Source: Bacteroidota bacterium | GTDB taxonomy: Bacteria > Bacteroidota > Bacteroidia > Bacteroidales > JAGONC01 | Assembly: GCA_026391695.1 (NCBI GenBank) | Contig: JAPLDP010000042.1 | Span: 16,987-80,986, forward strand | Reading direction: 5' to 3' | Length of the DNA stretch: 64,000 nucleotides | Part shown: piece after piece, positions 18,343-27,024 of the stretch | How the letters are laid out: each line of letters begins with the position of its first letter | How positions within the stretch are numbered: position 1 is the first letter of the stretch | Made by a program: the position numbers and the translations under genes | Notes under the pieces: generated by a model | Databases searched by the model: none | What the model saw: only the letters and a program-made list of their open reading frames with translations | What the model was told of the DNA's origin: nothing

Positions 18343-18900
18343 TTAGAATCCCTGTTTGACAGCATTTCGTTCCCGGACCCATGTTAAGACGGAAAGTGAA
18401 ATACCGATCATGAGTATCCCTAAAATGACAAATAGTTCATATCGTTCAAATTCTTTTATCTGTCCTTTCAGTACATGGCCAAAAAAGTAACCGGCAAGGA
18501 TTAAAAGTGAAGCCCAGATGATGGTCATGAAGAAACTTATAATCAAAAACCGGATTGTGCTGATCTTGCTCATACCGATCATAAGTGGCGTCAGGATTCT
18601 GAAGCCATAGAGGAAGCGGTAACTGACAAGGAGCAATCTGGGATGCTTTTCAATATAGTCTTTAACTTTTCCGGCATGTTTCATCAGTGACGGACGTTTT
18701 TCAATCACGGTGCGGCCTTTGTACCTGCCGAGGAAAAAATAAAACCAGTCGGAAGTGAGGGTTATGAGAATTGCAAGGGTGGCAACGAGAAAAATATTCA
18801 TGTAATCCTGGTGTGCAGCAAAAGAAGAAGCGATTATAACGGTATCACCCTCCAGGAGCACGCCGATCATGACGCTAAGATACAGGGCAAATGCTTGCAT
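18343..18900 (-). CDS. DedA/SNARE-associated family membrane protein
   Basis: A 185 aa polytopic protein. The family signs are GVLLEGDTVIIASSFAA (E/GDT near the N-terminus), FFLGRYKGRTVI, YRFLYGFRILTPLMIGMSK (the R-F-x-x-G-x-R segment) and later helices ILAGYFFGHVL. DedA proteins flip undecaprenyl phosphate or phospholipids and support membrane potential; which applies here is unknown. It is convergent with GH127 and divergent from the PPK2 gene. Confidence 0.88.
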   Translation of the reverse strand: MQAFALYLSVMIGVLLEGDTVIIASSFAAHQDYMNIFLVATLAILITLTSDWFYFFLGRYKGRTVIEKRPSLMKHAGKVKDYIEKHPRLLLVSYRFLYGFRILTPLMIGMSKISTIRFLIISFFMTIIWASLLILAGYFFGHVLKGQIKEFERYELFVILGILMIGISLSVLTWVRERNAVKQGF

Positions 18901-18974
18901 AACTCTTAGAGATATTTTATTACTTTTACTTTATTAAACATTTCCGGAAATAAAATTAATTAAAATTTATCAGA

Positions 18975-19877
18975 ATGACATCTTCAAAAATTATCAGTGC
19001 CTTAAAGATAAGCGATGGTATAAAAATCAACCTAAAAAACTTTGATACTGGTCTCGGATTTACAGATGAACTCAAAGAATTTAAAAAATCCGAATTGAAG
19101 GACAGGGCTAAGGAGATTCTTGAAAGGAACATTGAGGAATTAGCCAGTATGCAGGAATTGCTTTATGCAAGTGACAATTACGGGTTACTTATCATTTTGC
19201 AGGCTATGGACGCTGCAGGCAAAGACGGCATTATTAAACACGTGATGAAAGGCATCAATCCGCAGGGATGCCAGGTTTACAGTTTCAAACAGCCGTCGGC
19301 AGAGGAACTGGATCACACATTCCTGTGGAGATGCATGAAAACCCTGCCTGAACGAGGCCGCATTGGTATATTTAACCGATCATACTACGAAGATGTGCTG
19401 GTTGTGAAAGTGCATCCCGAAATCCTCAGCAAGGAGCAACTTCCGCAGAAAAGCTATGATGAATCTTTCTGGAAACGTCGCTATGAAGACATCAATGCAT
19501 TTGAACGGCATCTTGTCCGCAATGGAACAATAGTCCTTAAATTTTTTCTCCATGTTTCAAAAAAGGAACAGAAACAACGCTTTCTGCAAAGACTTGAAGA
19601 CCCCAACAAACTGTGGAAATTTTCAGCGGCCGACATCACAGAACGTGCCTTCTGGGATGATTATATGAAAGCGTATGAAGAAGCCATCAGTAACACCTCA
19701 ACAAAATGGGCTCCATGGTACGTTATTCCTGCTGATTTTAAATGGGCATCACGGACACTTGTGTCGGATATAATTGTGTCGACGATCAAGTCACTTGATT
19801 TAAGCTATCCCGTTCCATCCAAAGAAAAGTTAAAAGCTCTGGAAGATGAACGGCAAAAACTTCTTAATGGTCAATAA
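18975..19877 (+). CDS. Polyphosphate kinase 2 family protein
   Basis: Single-domain PPK2, 300 aa. The Walker A-like loop is MDAAGKDGIIKHVMKG at about 77-92; the lid and Walker B include NRSYYEDVLVVKVHPE and, later, RLEDPNKLWKFSAADI, all conserved in the family. PPK2 enzymes transfer phosphate from polyphosphate to AMP, ADP, GDP or pyrimidine nucleotides; subtype and substrate cannot be read with certainty. It is cytoplasmic and appears monocistronic, divergent from DedA by 74 bp. Confidence 0.92.
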   Translation: MTSSKIISALKISDGIKINLKNFDTGLGFTDELKEFKKSELKDRAKEILERNIEELASMQELLYASDNYGLLIILQAMDAAGKDGIIKHVMKGINPQGCQVYSFKQPSAEELDHTFLWRCMKTLPERGRIGIFNRSYYEDVLVVKVHPEILSKEQLPQKSYDESFWKRRYEDINAFERHLVRNGTIVLKFFLHVSKKEQKQRFLQRLEDPNKLWKFSAADITERAFWDDYMKAYEEAISNTSTKWAPWYVIPADFKWASRTLVSDIIVSTIKSLDLSYPVPSKEKLKALEDERQKLLNGQ

Positions 19878-19894
19878 TCATTTTATTTTTCATC

Positions 19895-19909
19895 TCCCGA
19901 CATTCGGGA
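19895..19909. repeat. Short palindromic hairpin (TCCCGA-CAT-TCGGGA)
   Basis: A perfect 6 bp inverted repeat with a 3-base loop in the PPK2-aconitase gap, without a following U run. It may be a copy of a dispersed intergenic repeat; a weak terminator is the alternative. Confidence 0.4.
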
Positions 19910-19949
19910 TTTCACTCGGTTTCGCCTCGTTCAACTTTATTTCCCGGCC

Positions 19950-19957
19950 TATTTTTG
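19950..19957 (+). promoter_or_regulatory. -7 element before aconitase
   Basis: TATTTTTG, TAnnTTTG match, about 70-90 bases before the aconitase coding region. Confidence 0.35.
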
Positions 19958-20046
19958 CATAGCGTCTAAACAATTGATATTTTTATGCTTTATTCAATAG
20001 AAAATTAAAATTCAATATACTGTTTGATATAGATCTTGTTAAGAAA

Positions 20047-21237
20047 GTGTACGGGTTCATGACCGGAAGAATTGAAAGTGCCCGTAAAATTCTGGGCCGA
20101 CCTTTGACATTAAGTGAAAAAGTGCTGTATAGTCATTTATGGGATGGTAATGCCACCATTTCTTATCAGAAGGGGACGGATTATGTTAATTTTGCTCCTG
20201 ACCTGGTAGCCATGCAGGATGCCACAGCCCAGATGGCATTACTTCAGTTCATGAATGCTGGAAGGGAAAAAACCGCAGTACCAACAACAGTCCATTGCGA
20301 CCACCTCATACAGGCGTATGTGGGTGCAAAGGCTGATCTCGGTTTTGCACTTGAACAGAATAAAGAGGTGTATGATTTTCTGGAATCTGTTTCAGTAAAA
20401 TATGGCATCGGTTTCTGGAAACCCGGTGCCGGCATCATCCATCAGGTCATCCTCGAGAATTATGCTTTCCCGGGTGGAATGATGACAGGTACGGATTCCC
20501 ATACGGTGAATGCCGGCGGTCTGGGCATGATAGCAATTGGCGTCGGTGGCGCTGACGCTGTCGATGTTATGGCCGGTATGCCATGGGAATTGCGAATGCC
20601 TGAGCTTATCGGCGTCAAACTAACAGGAACACTCTCCGGATGGACAGCGCCCAAAGATGTCATATTAAAGGTCGCAGGTATTATTACGGTTAAAGGTGGA
20701 ACCGGTTATATCCTTGAATATTTTGGCGATGGAGCTGACTCCATCTCAGCTACCGGTAAAGGTACCATATGCAACATGGGTGCAGAGATTGGCGCAACTA
20801 CGTCCATTTTTGGTTATGACAATAAAATGGCTGATTATCTTGTCAGCACAGGCCGCTCCGACATTGCCAGAATGGCTGATAAAATTAAAACCTATCTCAG
20901 AGCGGATGATGATGTTTATTTGCATCCCGACAAATATTTCGACCAGATCATTGAGATCAACCTGTCGAAGCTCGAACCCCATGTCAATGGTCCTTATACT
21001 CCTGATGCGGCTTATCCCATTTCTGAATTTGTCAACATTGTTAAAGAAAAGAAATATCCACTGAAAATTGAAGTTGGACTTATAGGTTCCTGCACAAACT
21101 CATCCTATGAAGATCTGACCCGCGCTGCTTCAATTGCACGGCAGGCAAGTGATAAGGGACTTAAAGTAAAAACAGAATTTATCATCACACCCGGATCGGA
21201 ACAAATCCGGTACACTGCTGACGTGATGGACTGCTAA
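20047..21237 (+). CDS. acn: Aconitase, N-terminal part (domains 1-3 start)
   Basis: Open frame of 396 codons from a GTG. It contains the substrate- and cluster-binding segments [22 protein letters not shown] and SCTNSSYED, and ends at a stop created by the first frameshift. See the whole-gene entry. Confidence 0.85.
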   Translation: MYGFMTGRIESARKILGRPLTLSEKVLYSHLWDGNATISYQKGTDYVNFAPDLVAMQDATAQMALLQFMNAGREKTAVPTTVHCDHLIQAYVGAKADLGFALEQNKEVYDFLESVSVKYGIGFWKPGAGIIHQVILENYAFPGGMMTGTDSHTVNAGGLGMIAIGVGGADAVDVMAGMPWELRMPELIGVKLTGTLSGWTAPKDVILKVAGIITVKGGTGYILEYFGDGADSISATGKGTICNMGAEIGATTSIFGYDNKMADYLVSTGRSDIARMADKIKTYLRADDDVYLHPDKYFDQIIEINLSKLEPHVNGPYTPDAAYPISEFVNIVKEKKYPLKIEVGLIGSCTNSSYEDLTRAASIARQASDKGLKVKTEFIITPGSEQIRYTADVMDC

Positions 21238-21263
21238 AAGCCTTTGAAGACATTGGTGGCATT

Positions 21264-21554
21264 GTGATGTCGAATGCCTGTGGACCTTGTATTGGCCAGT
21301 GGAAAAGACCTACCGACGATCCCGACAGGAAGAATTCGATATTGACGTCTTATAACCGGAATTTCGCCAAACGGAACGACGGCAATCCCAACACCCATAG
21401 TTTTGTGGCCTCACCCGAAATCGTCACAGCAATGACCTTGGCAGGTGATCTGACTTTTAATCCGCTTACGGATGTTCTTGTCATGATAGAGGTGAGTCGT
21501 TCAGATTCACCCCACCGGAAGGGTTGGAACTACCTCCTGAAGGATTCGAAGTAA
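21264..21554 (+). CDS. acn: Aconitase, middle part
   Basis: Short frame carrying the two remaining cluster cysteines (ACGPCIGQW) and [21 protein letters not shown]. Its last 25 or so codons, after FNPLTDVL, are out of frame and not aconitase-like. Confidence 0.75.
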   Translation: MMSNACGPCIGQWKRPTDDPDRKNSILTSYNRNFAKRNDGNPNTHSFVASPEIVTAMTLAGDLTFNPLTDVLVMIEVSRSDSPHRKGWNYLLKDSK

Positions 21555-22288
21555 ATGATAATGGATATATCTCGCCAGAATCTGATAATGCCGTAAATGA
21601 AGTTATCATTCATCCGGATTCTGATCGGCTGCAAATACTTAAGCCATTCGATCCCTGGAGTGGTAACGACTTTATTGACTTGCCGCTGCTCATCAAGGTC
21701 AAAGGTAAATGCACCACTGATCATATTTCAATGGCAGGGCCGTGGCTGCGCTTTAGAGGCCATCTTGATAAAATATCCGATAACCTGCTCATGGGAGCTG
21801 TTAATATATTTAATAATGAAAGCAACCTTATAAAAAATCAACTGTCTGGTGTATATGAAAAAGTAAGTTCTGTGGCCCGGTATTATAAAAATCATGGAAT
21901 TAGCTCAGTTGTCGTCGGCGATGACAATTATGGAGAAGGTTCATCACGCGAACATGCAGCCATGGAACCACGGCATCTTGGTGTCAATGTTGTTCTGGTG
22001 CGGTCATTTGCGCGCATCCATGAAACAAATCTTAAGAAACAGGGTGTGATTGCATTGACTTTTTCTGAAAGGAATGATTATGAAAGGATACGGGAAGATG
22101 ACCGGCTCGATATTATCGGATTGAAGGAATTTGCAGCAGCGAAATCGCTGATTGTCGTGTTACACCATTCCGATGGAACAGAAGAGCGGTTTCCTGTTAA
22201 CCATTCATATAATGACACGCAGATCGAATGGTTTAAGGCTGGCAGTGCATTGAACCTCCTTCGAAAAGAGATTAAAGGGAATAAATAA
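21524..22288 (+). CDS. acn: Aconitase, C-terminal swivel domain part
   Basis: Frame carrying the swivelling domain: [36 protein letters not shown] and [10 protein letters not shown]. The start shown is only where this frame opens; it is the continuation of the interrupted gene, not an independent gene. Confidence 0.8.
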   Translation: MELPPEGFEVNDNGYISPESDNAVNEVIIHPDSDRLQILKPFDPWSGNDFIDLPLLIKVKGKCTTDHISMAGPWLRFRGHLDKISDNLLMGAVNIFNNESNLIKNQLSGVYEKVSSVARYYKNHGISSVVVGDDNYGEGSSREHAAMEPRHLGVNVVLVRSFARIHETNLKKQGVIALTFSERNDYERIREDDRLDIIGLKEFAAAKSLIVVLHHSDGTEERFPVNHSYNDTQIEWFKAGSALNLLRKEIKGNK

Positions 22289-22326
22289 TATTCCTTCTAA
22301 AACCTCGTTATTATGACTTATTTGGA

Positions 22327-22334
22327 TAAATTTG
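22327..22334 (+). promoter_or_regulatory. -7 element before porQ
   Basis: TAAATTTG, exact TAnnTTTG match, 26 bases before the GTG at 22360. Confidence 0.4.
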
Positions 22335-22359
22335 CACGACTTAGTTTAAATCGTACAGA

Positions 22360-23433
22360 GTGGATATATTGAAGAGAGTTTACTTAATCCTGGTTTTGTT
22401 TTTAATTTCCGGTATTTGTTCTGCCCAGATCGGCGGTTCGCACACGTATGATTTTCTCAATCTAACAAATTCAGCAAGGATAGCAGGAATCGGCGATAAC
22501 TACCTGGTTTCGAAAGATAATGACATGACACTTACTCTTGCCAATCCGTCACTTATCACGCCAAAGATGCATAACAGCTTTTCACTGAGTTTTGTTGATT
22601 ATCCCTCTGATATCAATTATGGTTTTGCAATGTATTCGCGAACTTTTGATAAGATAGGAAGCTTCGCTGCCACGATGCAGTTCATCGATTACGGCAAATT
22701 TTTGTATGCGGATCCTACGGGTCAGACATCCGGAAATTTCAGTGTGTCGGAGTATGCGCTTAACATTGGTTGGGGCAGGCAACTAGACTCCTCCTTTTCG
22801 ATTGGAGCCAACTTCAAGACAATTTACTCATCACTGGAAGCTTATACATCCCTCGGAATTGCTGTTGATGTTGCCGGCGCTTATTATAATGCGAAGTCGG
22901 ATTTCACAGCTTCTTTGATGTTCAGAAATATAGGCACACAACTAACAGCCTATTATTCTGGTCATACTGAGCCTTTGCCTTTCCAGATTGATGCCGGGAT
23001 ATCAAAACGACTGAAATATTTGCCCTTCAGGTATTTTGTAAATTACAATCACATTGAAAAGTGGGATCTGTCGTATGATGATCCGAATAACCCTGATAAT
23101 ATTGATCCCTTCACCGGCGAGCCTCAATCAAAAAGCGGCATTGCCAGATTTGGCGATAACCTGATGCGACATATCGTAATAGGAGGGGAGATCACCCCCA
23201 TAAAAAGCTTAAGCTTTAGAATCGGATATAATTATCAACGGCGCCAGGAACTTAAAGTCAATGACAAAGTTGGCATGGTCGGTTTCTCCTGGGGTATCGG
23301 ACTGAAAATCAATAAATATGAATTCTCCTTTGCCCGGTCGGTCTATAGTCTTGCCGGATCTCCTAATTACTTCACGTTTACATTTAATCCATCCGCTTCA
23401 CTAAAAAAGAAACAACCTGTATCCAACCAATAA
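22360..23433 (+). CDS. porQ: Type IX secretion system protein PorQ-like
   Basis: A 357 aa outer-membrane beta-barrel-like protein with a signal peptide (VYLILVLFLISGICSAQ). The opening GGSHTYDFLNLTNSARIAGIGD and the repeated beta-strand pattern (FAATMQFIDYGKF, FSIGANFKTIYSS) match PorQ, a T9SS component partnered with PorU/PorV/PorZ in sulfonate and lipopolysaccharide attachment of cargo. The start may be GTG 22360 or TTG 22369; the latter gives a shorter signal peptide. It is monocistronic by spacing. A T9SS cargo in the same window (55265) fits an active system. Confidence 0.85.
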   Translation: MDILKRVYLILVLFLISGICSAQIGGSHTYDFLNLTNSARIAGIGDNYLVSKDNDMTLTLANPSLITPKMHNSFSLSFVDYPSDINYGFAMYSRTFDKIGSFAATMQFIDYGKFLYADPTGQTSGNFSVSEYALNIGWGRQLDSSFSIGANFKTIYSSLEAYTSLGIAVDVAGAYYNAKSDFTASLMFRNIGTQLTAYYSGHTEPLPFQIDAGISKRLKYLPFRYFVNYNHIEKWDLSYDDPNNPDNIDPFTGEPQSKSGIARFGDNLMRHIVIGGEITPIKSLSFRIGYNYQRRQELKVNDKVGMVGFSWGIGLKINKYEFSFARSVYSLAGSPNYFTFTFNPSASLKKKQPVSNQ

Positions 23434-23504
23434 ATTGAATTTTTCACTTTTAGCTATTTCTGACATTGTCCATTTTCTTAATGCCTTTTAGTAATTTCTT
23501 TATG

Positions 23505-23512
23505 TACCTTTG
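23505..23512 (+). promoter_or_regulatory. -7 element before recF, overlapping a CTTTGTG repeat
   Basis: TACCTTTG, TAnnTTTG match, about 100 bases before recF. It overlaps the left arm of the inverted repeat at 23508-23537. Confidence 0.3.
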
Positions 23513-23537
23513 TGTTATTGAAATATTTAACACAAAG
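23508..23537. repeat. CTTTGTGTTA / TAACACAAAG inverted repeat
   Basis: A perfect 10 bp inverted repeat around a 10-base AT-rich loop in the porQ-recF gap; a further CACAAAG follows at 23541. I recall similar CTTTGTG/CACAAAG intergenic repeats from other Bacteroidota genomes, but the copy number here cannot be told from one window. Confidence 0.6.
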
Positions 23538-23611
23538 ATTCACAAAGTCTTGTACAACTGGACCCGGAGGATTTCTGAATTTAAATGTTTAATTAACTGA
23601 CCATTGGGCTT

Positions 23612-24730
23612 ATGTATTTGCATCATCTGTCACTGAATAATTTCAAGAATTACCGGCAGCTTGAATTGGATTTCTGTGAGAAGATAAACTGTTTTGTGGG
23701 AGATAATGGCACAGGCAAGACCAATCTCCTGGATGCCATTCATTACCTTTCTTTCTGTAAGAGTTACTTTAACCTTATCGACACGCAGAATATCCGGCAT
23801 GATGAACCATTTTTTGCTGTCCATGGCGACTATATTAAAAATGATGACCGCACTGAAACTATCAGCTGTATCCAGCAGCGCGCACAAAAGAAAGTATTTA
23901 AAATCAACAAAAAGCCTTACACACGTCTTGCTGATCATATTGGTTTGTTTCCACTGGTCATGGTGTCGCCGTATGACCGTGATCTGATCAATGATGGCAG
24001 CGAGATCAGAAGAAAATACATCGACAGTGTCATTTCTCAGTTTGATAAAATCTATCTTGATGATCTGATTAATTACAATAAAGCACTGCTTCAACGGAAT
24101 ACCCTTCTTAAGCTGTTTTATGATAGCAGGACTTTTGATAAGGCCTCACTGGAAATCTGGGATGAACAGATGATCACACTTGGTGACAAGATCTTTCAAA
24201 AGCGGAAAAAGTTTGTCACTGAATTTATTGCCATTTTTCAGGAATATTTCGAATTCATCACGAATGGAAAGGAGAAGGTAAATATATTGTATGAATCCCA
24301 ACTTGATAAACAGGATTATAAAATACTCCTCGAACAATCAATTGAAAGGGACATGGCGTTGTGCTTTACAAGTGCTGGAATTCATAAAGATGATATGATA
24401 TTTATACTGGATGATTTTCCGATAAAAAAATACGGCTCGCAGGGGCAGCAGAAATCGTTTGTCATCGCCCTTAAACTTGCGCAATTCGATTATACAAAGG
24501 ATGTTAAAGGATTTAAGCCCATTCTTTTATTTGATGATATTTTTGATAAGCTGGATGAAAGCAGGGTAAAACAGATTGTCAGGTTGGTGGGAAATAATAG
24601 CTTTGGACAGGTTTTTCTTACCGATACCGACAGTGACCGCATCAGTAAAATTTTTCAGGGATTGGATATCTCTTACAGGATATTTCAGGTACTGGATGGT
24701 CAGGTGACACTTATAAAGCAGGAAGAATGA
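23612..24730 (+). CDS. recF: DNA replication and repair protein RecF
   Basis: SMC-like ATPase that loads RecA at gaps with RecO/RecR. Walker A GDNGTGKTNLLDAI is at about 30-43, the ABC-like signature GSQGQQKSFVIALKLAQF near 270, and Walker B ILLFDDIFDKLDESR near 300. The N-terminus YLHHLSLNNFKNYRQLELDF is family-typical. Length is 372 aa. A degenerate GAATGA-rich stretch starts at its stop codon. A DUF721 gene follows 80 bp downstream, the usual partner in this phylum. Confidence 0.96.
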   Translation: MYLHHLSLNNFKNYRQLELDFCEKINCFVGDNGTGKTNLLDAIHYLSFCKSYFNLIDTQNIRHDEPFFAVHGDYIKNDDRTETISCIQQRAQKKVFKINKKPYTRLADHIGLFPLVMVSPYDRDLINDGSEIRRKYIDSVISQFDKIYLDDLINYNKALLQRNTLLKLFYDSRTFDKASLEIWDEQMITLGDKIFQKRKKFVTEFIAIFQEYFEFITNGKEKVNILYESQLDKQDYKILLEQSIERDMALCFTSAGIHKDDMIFILDDFPIKKYGSQGQQKSFVIALKLAQFDYTKDVKGFKPILLFDDIFDKLDESRVKQIVRLVGNNSFGQVFLTDTDSDRISKIFQGLDISYRIFQVLDGQVTLIKQEE

Positions 24731-24810
24731 AGCAAGAAAAATGAAGAATAAAGAATGACAGGGCAAGTAACTTTGTAGAGTGAAATCACAGTGAATGTAA
24801 GAAATAAAAG

Positions 24811-25101
24811 ATGAAAGGTTCAAACCAATATACACTGAAGGAGGCCATACTGGATTTAATAAAAGCTTATGACCTATCAGGAAAACTTTCTGAGGCACGC
24901 GTTATACAGTCATGGGAAGATGTGACAGGTAGAGTCATTGGTCGCCATACTCAAAGTCTTTACATCAGGAATAAAATCCTCTACATAAAACTCGATTCTC
25001 CTGCCTTGAAAAATGAACTTCTTTTCTCAAGGCAGAAAATTGTAGATATGCTGAATAATGCAGTGGGAGAAAAGGTGGTCGAAGATATTATTTTCAGATA
25101 A
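24811..25101 (+). CDS. DUF721 (DciA-like) protein
   Basis: A 96 aa protein with the DUF721 pattern: TLKEAILDLIKAYDLSGKLSE, then VIQSWEDVTGRVIGRHTQSLYIRNKILYIKLDSPALKNELLFSR split over helix and strands. The family is related to DciA, which recruits the replicative helicase in bacteria lacking DnaC/DnaI. Position after recF supports a replication/repair link. Convergent with the GT87 gene, 3 bp away. Confidence 0.85.
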   Translation: MKGSNQYTLKEAILDLIKAYDLSGKLSEARVIQSWEDVTGRVIGRHTQSLYIRNKILYIKLDSPALKNELLFSRQKIVDMLNNAVGEKVVEDIIFR

Positions 25102-25104
25102 TAA

Positions 25105-26301
25105 CTACAACTCTGTATCTATCCTGAATTTTGTGAATGTCGTATCATAAATTACCTTGAGCCATATCAGTATACAAGGTACTGCCTTTATTACATACGG
25201 CTCGATAAATTCATTCCGGATTATTCGTGGAAACAAATCTGTTGGGGAAAGAGAAGTGAAAATGAAAGCTGCTATCAGCAAAATAAGATTTTCAACTTTC
25301 ATGGCCTGCGAAAAGCACCAGATGGCCACACCACTTATGGCAATGATAAAAGTGGGTGATTCCGCTTTGTGATTAAAAATAACAATCCATAACAATATTG
25401 AAGCTAAAATAAATAATCTGTATTGGACATTCCGGTATTGCTTTACTCGAAAAAGTGGAATAATGAAAAGTACAACACTAATCAGTAAGACGAATAGCTT
25501 GGAAGGATGAATTCCAAACCATGTTTGTATCCATCCAAAAACCGACAAGCCGGTTGATCCCGAATGGTCAGATGATAATAAAGTCAACCAACTGCTGTAA
25601 AGTATTTTAAGTTGTGCCAGATCGACAACGAGCAATGGAAGGAAAAATAAAATCACGATCCAGAGAATCGAATATCCGGCAAGTTTTAACTTTTTCGGAT
25701 AAAATAACAATAAAACAAATGCTAGTAATCCAAAAGGTTTTATAAAGAGGGAGAGCGCAATAAGGAATGTTCCAAGGAGTTTTTTATCTTTCTCAAGTAG
25801 ACTAAATGCAAGAATAATCAGTCCGGCAATCAGCCCGTTACTCTGCTGATTTTGCATGTTGGTAAATAATTCTATCAGGATAAACCAGAGGATGTACCCG
25901 ATTTTGTTGGATTTAATTTGTGGCAATGAGGCAATAGCAGCAAACAGGATTGCTGCATTGAGCAGATTCCAAAGCGGTAAACCAATCCAAACTGGGAATA
26001 TTGCAAAAATTCCGAATAATAAAGGAAATGTGGGACTGTATTTAAATAAATCCCAATGTTCTGAAAAATAGATACAATAAAGGTCTTTATGTTCGACCAG
26101 GTGAAAAAAAGATTGCTGGAAAATAATATAATTATTGTAAAAAGTATACTCCTGTCCGTTGTTGAAAATTTTATTGCCCAGAATCAGTGATTGAATGCTG
26201 GCAATAGCAGCAAACAGGATATAAATGAAAAAGATAAACTTATAATTTAACAGGAGTGATTTTAGTTTCAGGTTCATTACGGGATTCTTCAAAGAATGCA
26301 T
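25105..26301 (-). CDS. GT87-type polyprenyl-phosphate-mannosyltransferase-like membrane protein (DUF2029)
   Basis: A 398 aa polytopic protein with about ten membrane helices. The segment EHWDLFKYSPTFPLLFGIFA carries the periplasmic-loop pattern (aromatic, KYSP, hydrophobic) of GT87/DUF2029 glycosyltransferases, and helices such as PLWNLLNAAILFAAIASL and NGLIAGLIILAFSLLE follow. By family it would transfer a sugar from a lipid-linked donor outside the cytoplasm. Acceptor unknown. A second ATG at 26277 is possible. It seems to be a single gene. Confidence 0.75.
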   Translation of the reverse strand: MHSLKNPVMNLKLKSLLLNYKFIFFIYILFAAIASIQSLILGNKIFNNGQEYTFYNNYIIFQQSFFHLVEHKDLYCIYFSEHWDLFKYSPTFPLLFGIFAIFPVWIGLPLWNLLNAAILFAAIASLPQIKSNKIGYILWFILIELFTNMQNQQSNGLIAGLIILAFSLLEKDKKLLGTFLIALSLFIKPFGLLAFVLLLFYPKKLKLAGYSILWIVILFFLPLLVVDLAQLKILYSSWLTLLSSDHSGSTGLSVFGWIQTWFGIHPSKLFVLLISVVLFIIPLFRVKQYRNVQYRLFILASILLWIVIFNHKAESPTFIIAISGVAIWCFSQAMKVENLILLIAAFIFTSLSPTDLFPRIIRNEFIEPYVIKAVPCILIWLKVIYDTTFTKFRIDTEL

Positions 26302-26357
26302 TTCACCTGTCAGGTATTTAAAGTGATATTCACAAAAATTTTTAGACTTAATGGTTT

Positions 26358-26969
26358 CTATTTTATAAGGCAGGAGAGCATTTTCCTGTTCTGGATATAT
26401 GCTTCGAGCTTGTCGCCAATTTTAACAGGGCCCACGCCTGCAGGTGTTCCGGTGTAAATGAGATCACCGGTCTTCAAAGTCATGAATTTCGAAAGATAAG
26501 CGATCAACGTGTCAATATTGAAGATCATCTCTTTCGTATTCCCTCGCTGAACGACTTCGCCATTCATCTCTAAGTGAAAATCAATAGCATAGGGATCGTC
26601 ATATTCATGTTTGCCGGTAAAGAAACTCAGTGGCGCAGCATTGTCGAATCCTTTTGCTATAGCCCATGGCAGGCCTTTTTCCTTGCAGATATTTTGTAGG
26701 TCGCGAGCTGTAAAATCGATACCTATGCCGATTTCCTCATAATATGTATGAGCAAATGTTTCAGGTATGTTTTTACCGACTTTGCATATCTTATAAACGA
26801 TTTCAACTTCGTGATGAATTTCATGGGAAAAGTCAGGATAATAAAATGGCCGGTTGCGTAATAATAATGAAGTATCCGGTTTCAAAAAAAATACCGGTTC
26901 TTTAGGGACCGTGTGATGAAGCTCCTTCGCATGTTCAATATAATTTCTTCCAATACATATAATTTTCAT
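26358..26969 (-). CDS. Fumarylacetoacetate hydrolase family protein
   Basis: A 203 aa FAHD-type enzyme. It begins KIICIGRNYIEHAKEL (the GRNY box) and has VFFLKPDTSLL, HHEVEIVYKICK (metal-binding Glu residues), IGIDFTARDLQ and the terminal segment GDLIYTGTPAGVGPVKIGDKLEA. FAHD proteins act as acylpyruvate hydrolases, oxaloacetate decarboxylases or isomerases; the exact substrate cannot be assigned. A GGGAGG ribosome-binding site precedes the ATG. It follows the exonuclease gene with a repeat array between them. Confidence 0.9.
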   Translation of the reverse strand: MKIICIGRNYIEHAKELHHTVPKEPVFFLKPDTSLLLRNRPFYYPDFSHEIHHEVEIVYKICKVGKNIPETFAHTYYEEIGIGIDFTARDLQNICKEKGLPWAIAKGFDNAAPLSFFTGKHEYDDPYAIDFHLEMNGEVVQRGNTKEMIFNIDTLIAYLSKFMTLKTGDLIYTGTPAGVGPVKIGDKLEAYIQNRKMLSCLIK

Positions 26970-26974
26970 AGTCT

Positions 26975-27024
26975 TCTAACCTCCCAATCTTTAATCGCCA
27001 AATCGACTAATCGTCTAATCCTTG
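26975..27024 (-). repeat. Degenerate GATTAGNC octad array at the 3' end of the exonuclease gene
   Basis: On the minus strand about five 8-base units (GATTAGAC, GATTAGTC, GATTTGGC, GATTAAAG and weaker) follow each other. The exonuclease stop TAG lies in the first unit. The design parallels the CAATGAT arrays but with another unit. Confidence 0.55.

Larger units (their letters stand above)
20047..22288 (+). pseudogene. acn: Aconitate hydratase broken by two single-base frameshifts (possibly sequence errors)
   Basis: Citrate-isocitrate isomerase of the TCA cycle, mitochondrial-type aconitase of about 755 aa when joined. Three frames hold consecutive parts. The 4Fe-4S cysteines are present: one in [12 protein letters not shown] (part 1) and two in [11 protein letters not shown] (part 2). 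Part 3 has [18 protein letters not shown] and the active-site segment [15 protein letters not shown]. The frame changes near 21222 and near 21480; each is explained by one missing base, restoring [13 protein letters not shown] and [14 protein letters not shown]. Family-like residues ([10 protein letters not shown]) also extend upstream of GTG 20047, without an ATG. Conservation in all parts suggests a working gene with read errors or very recent damage. Confidence 0.85.
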
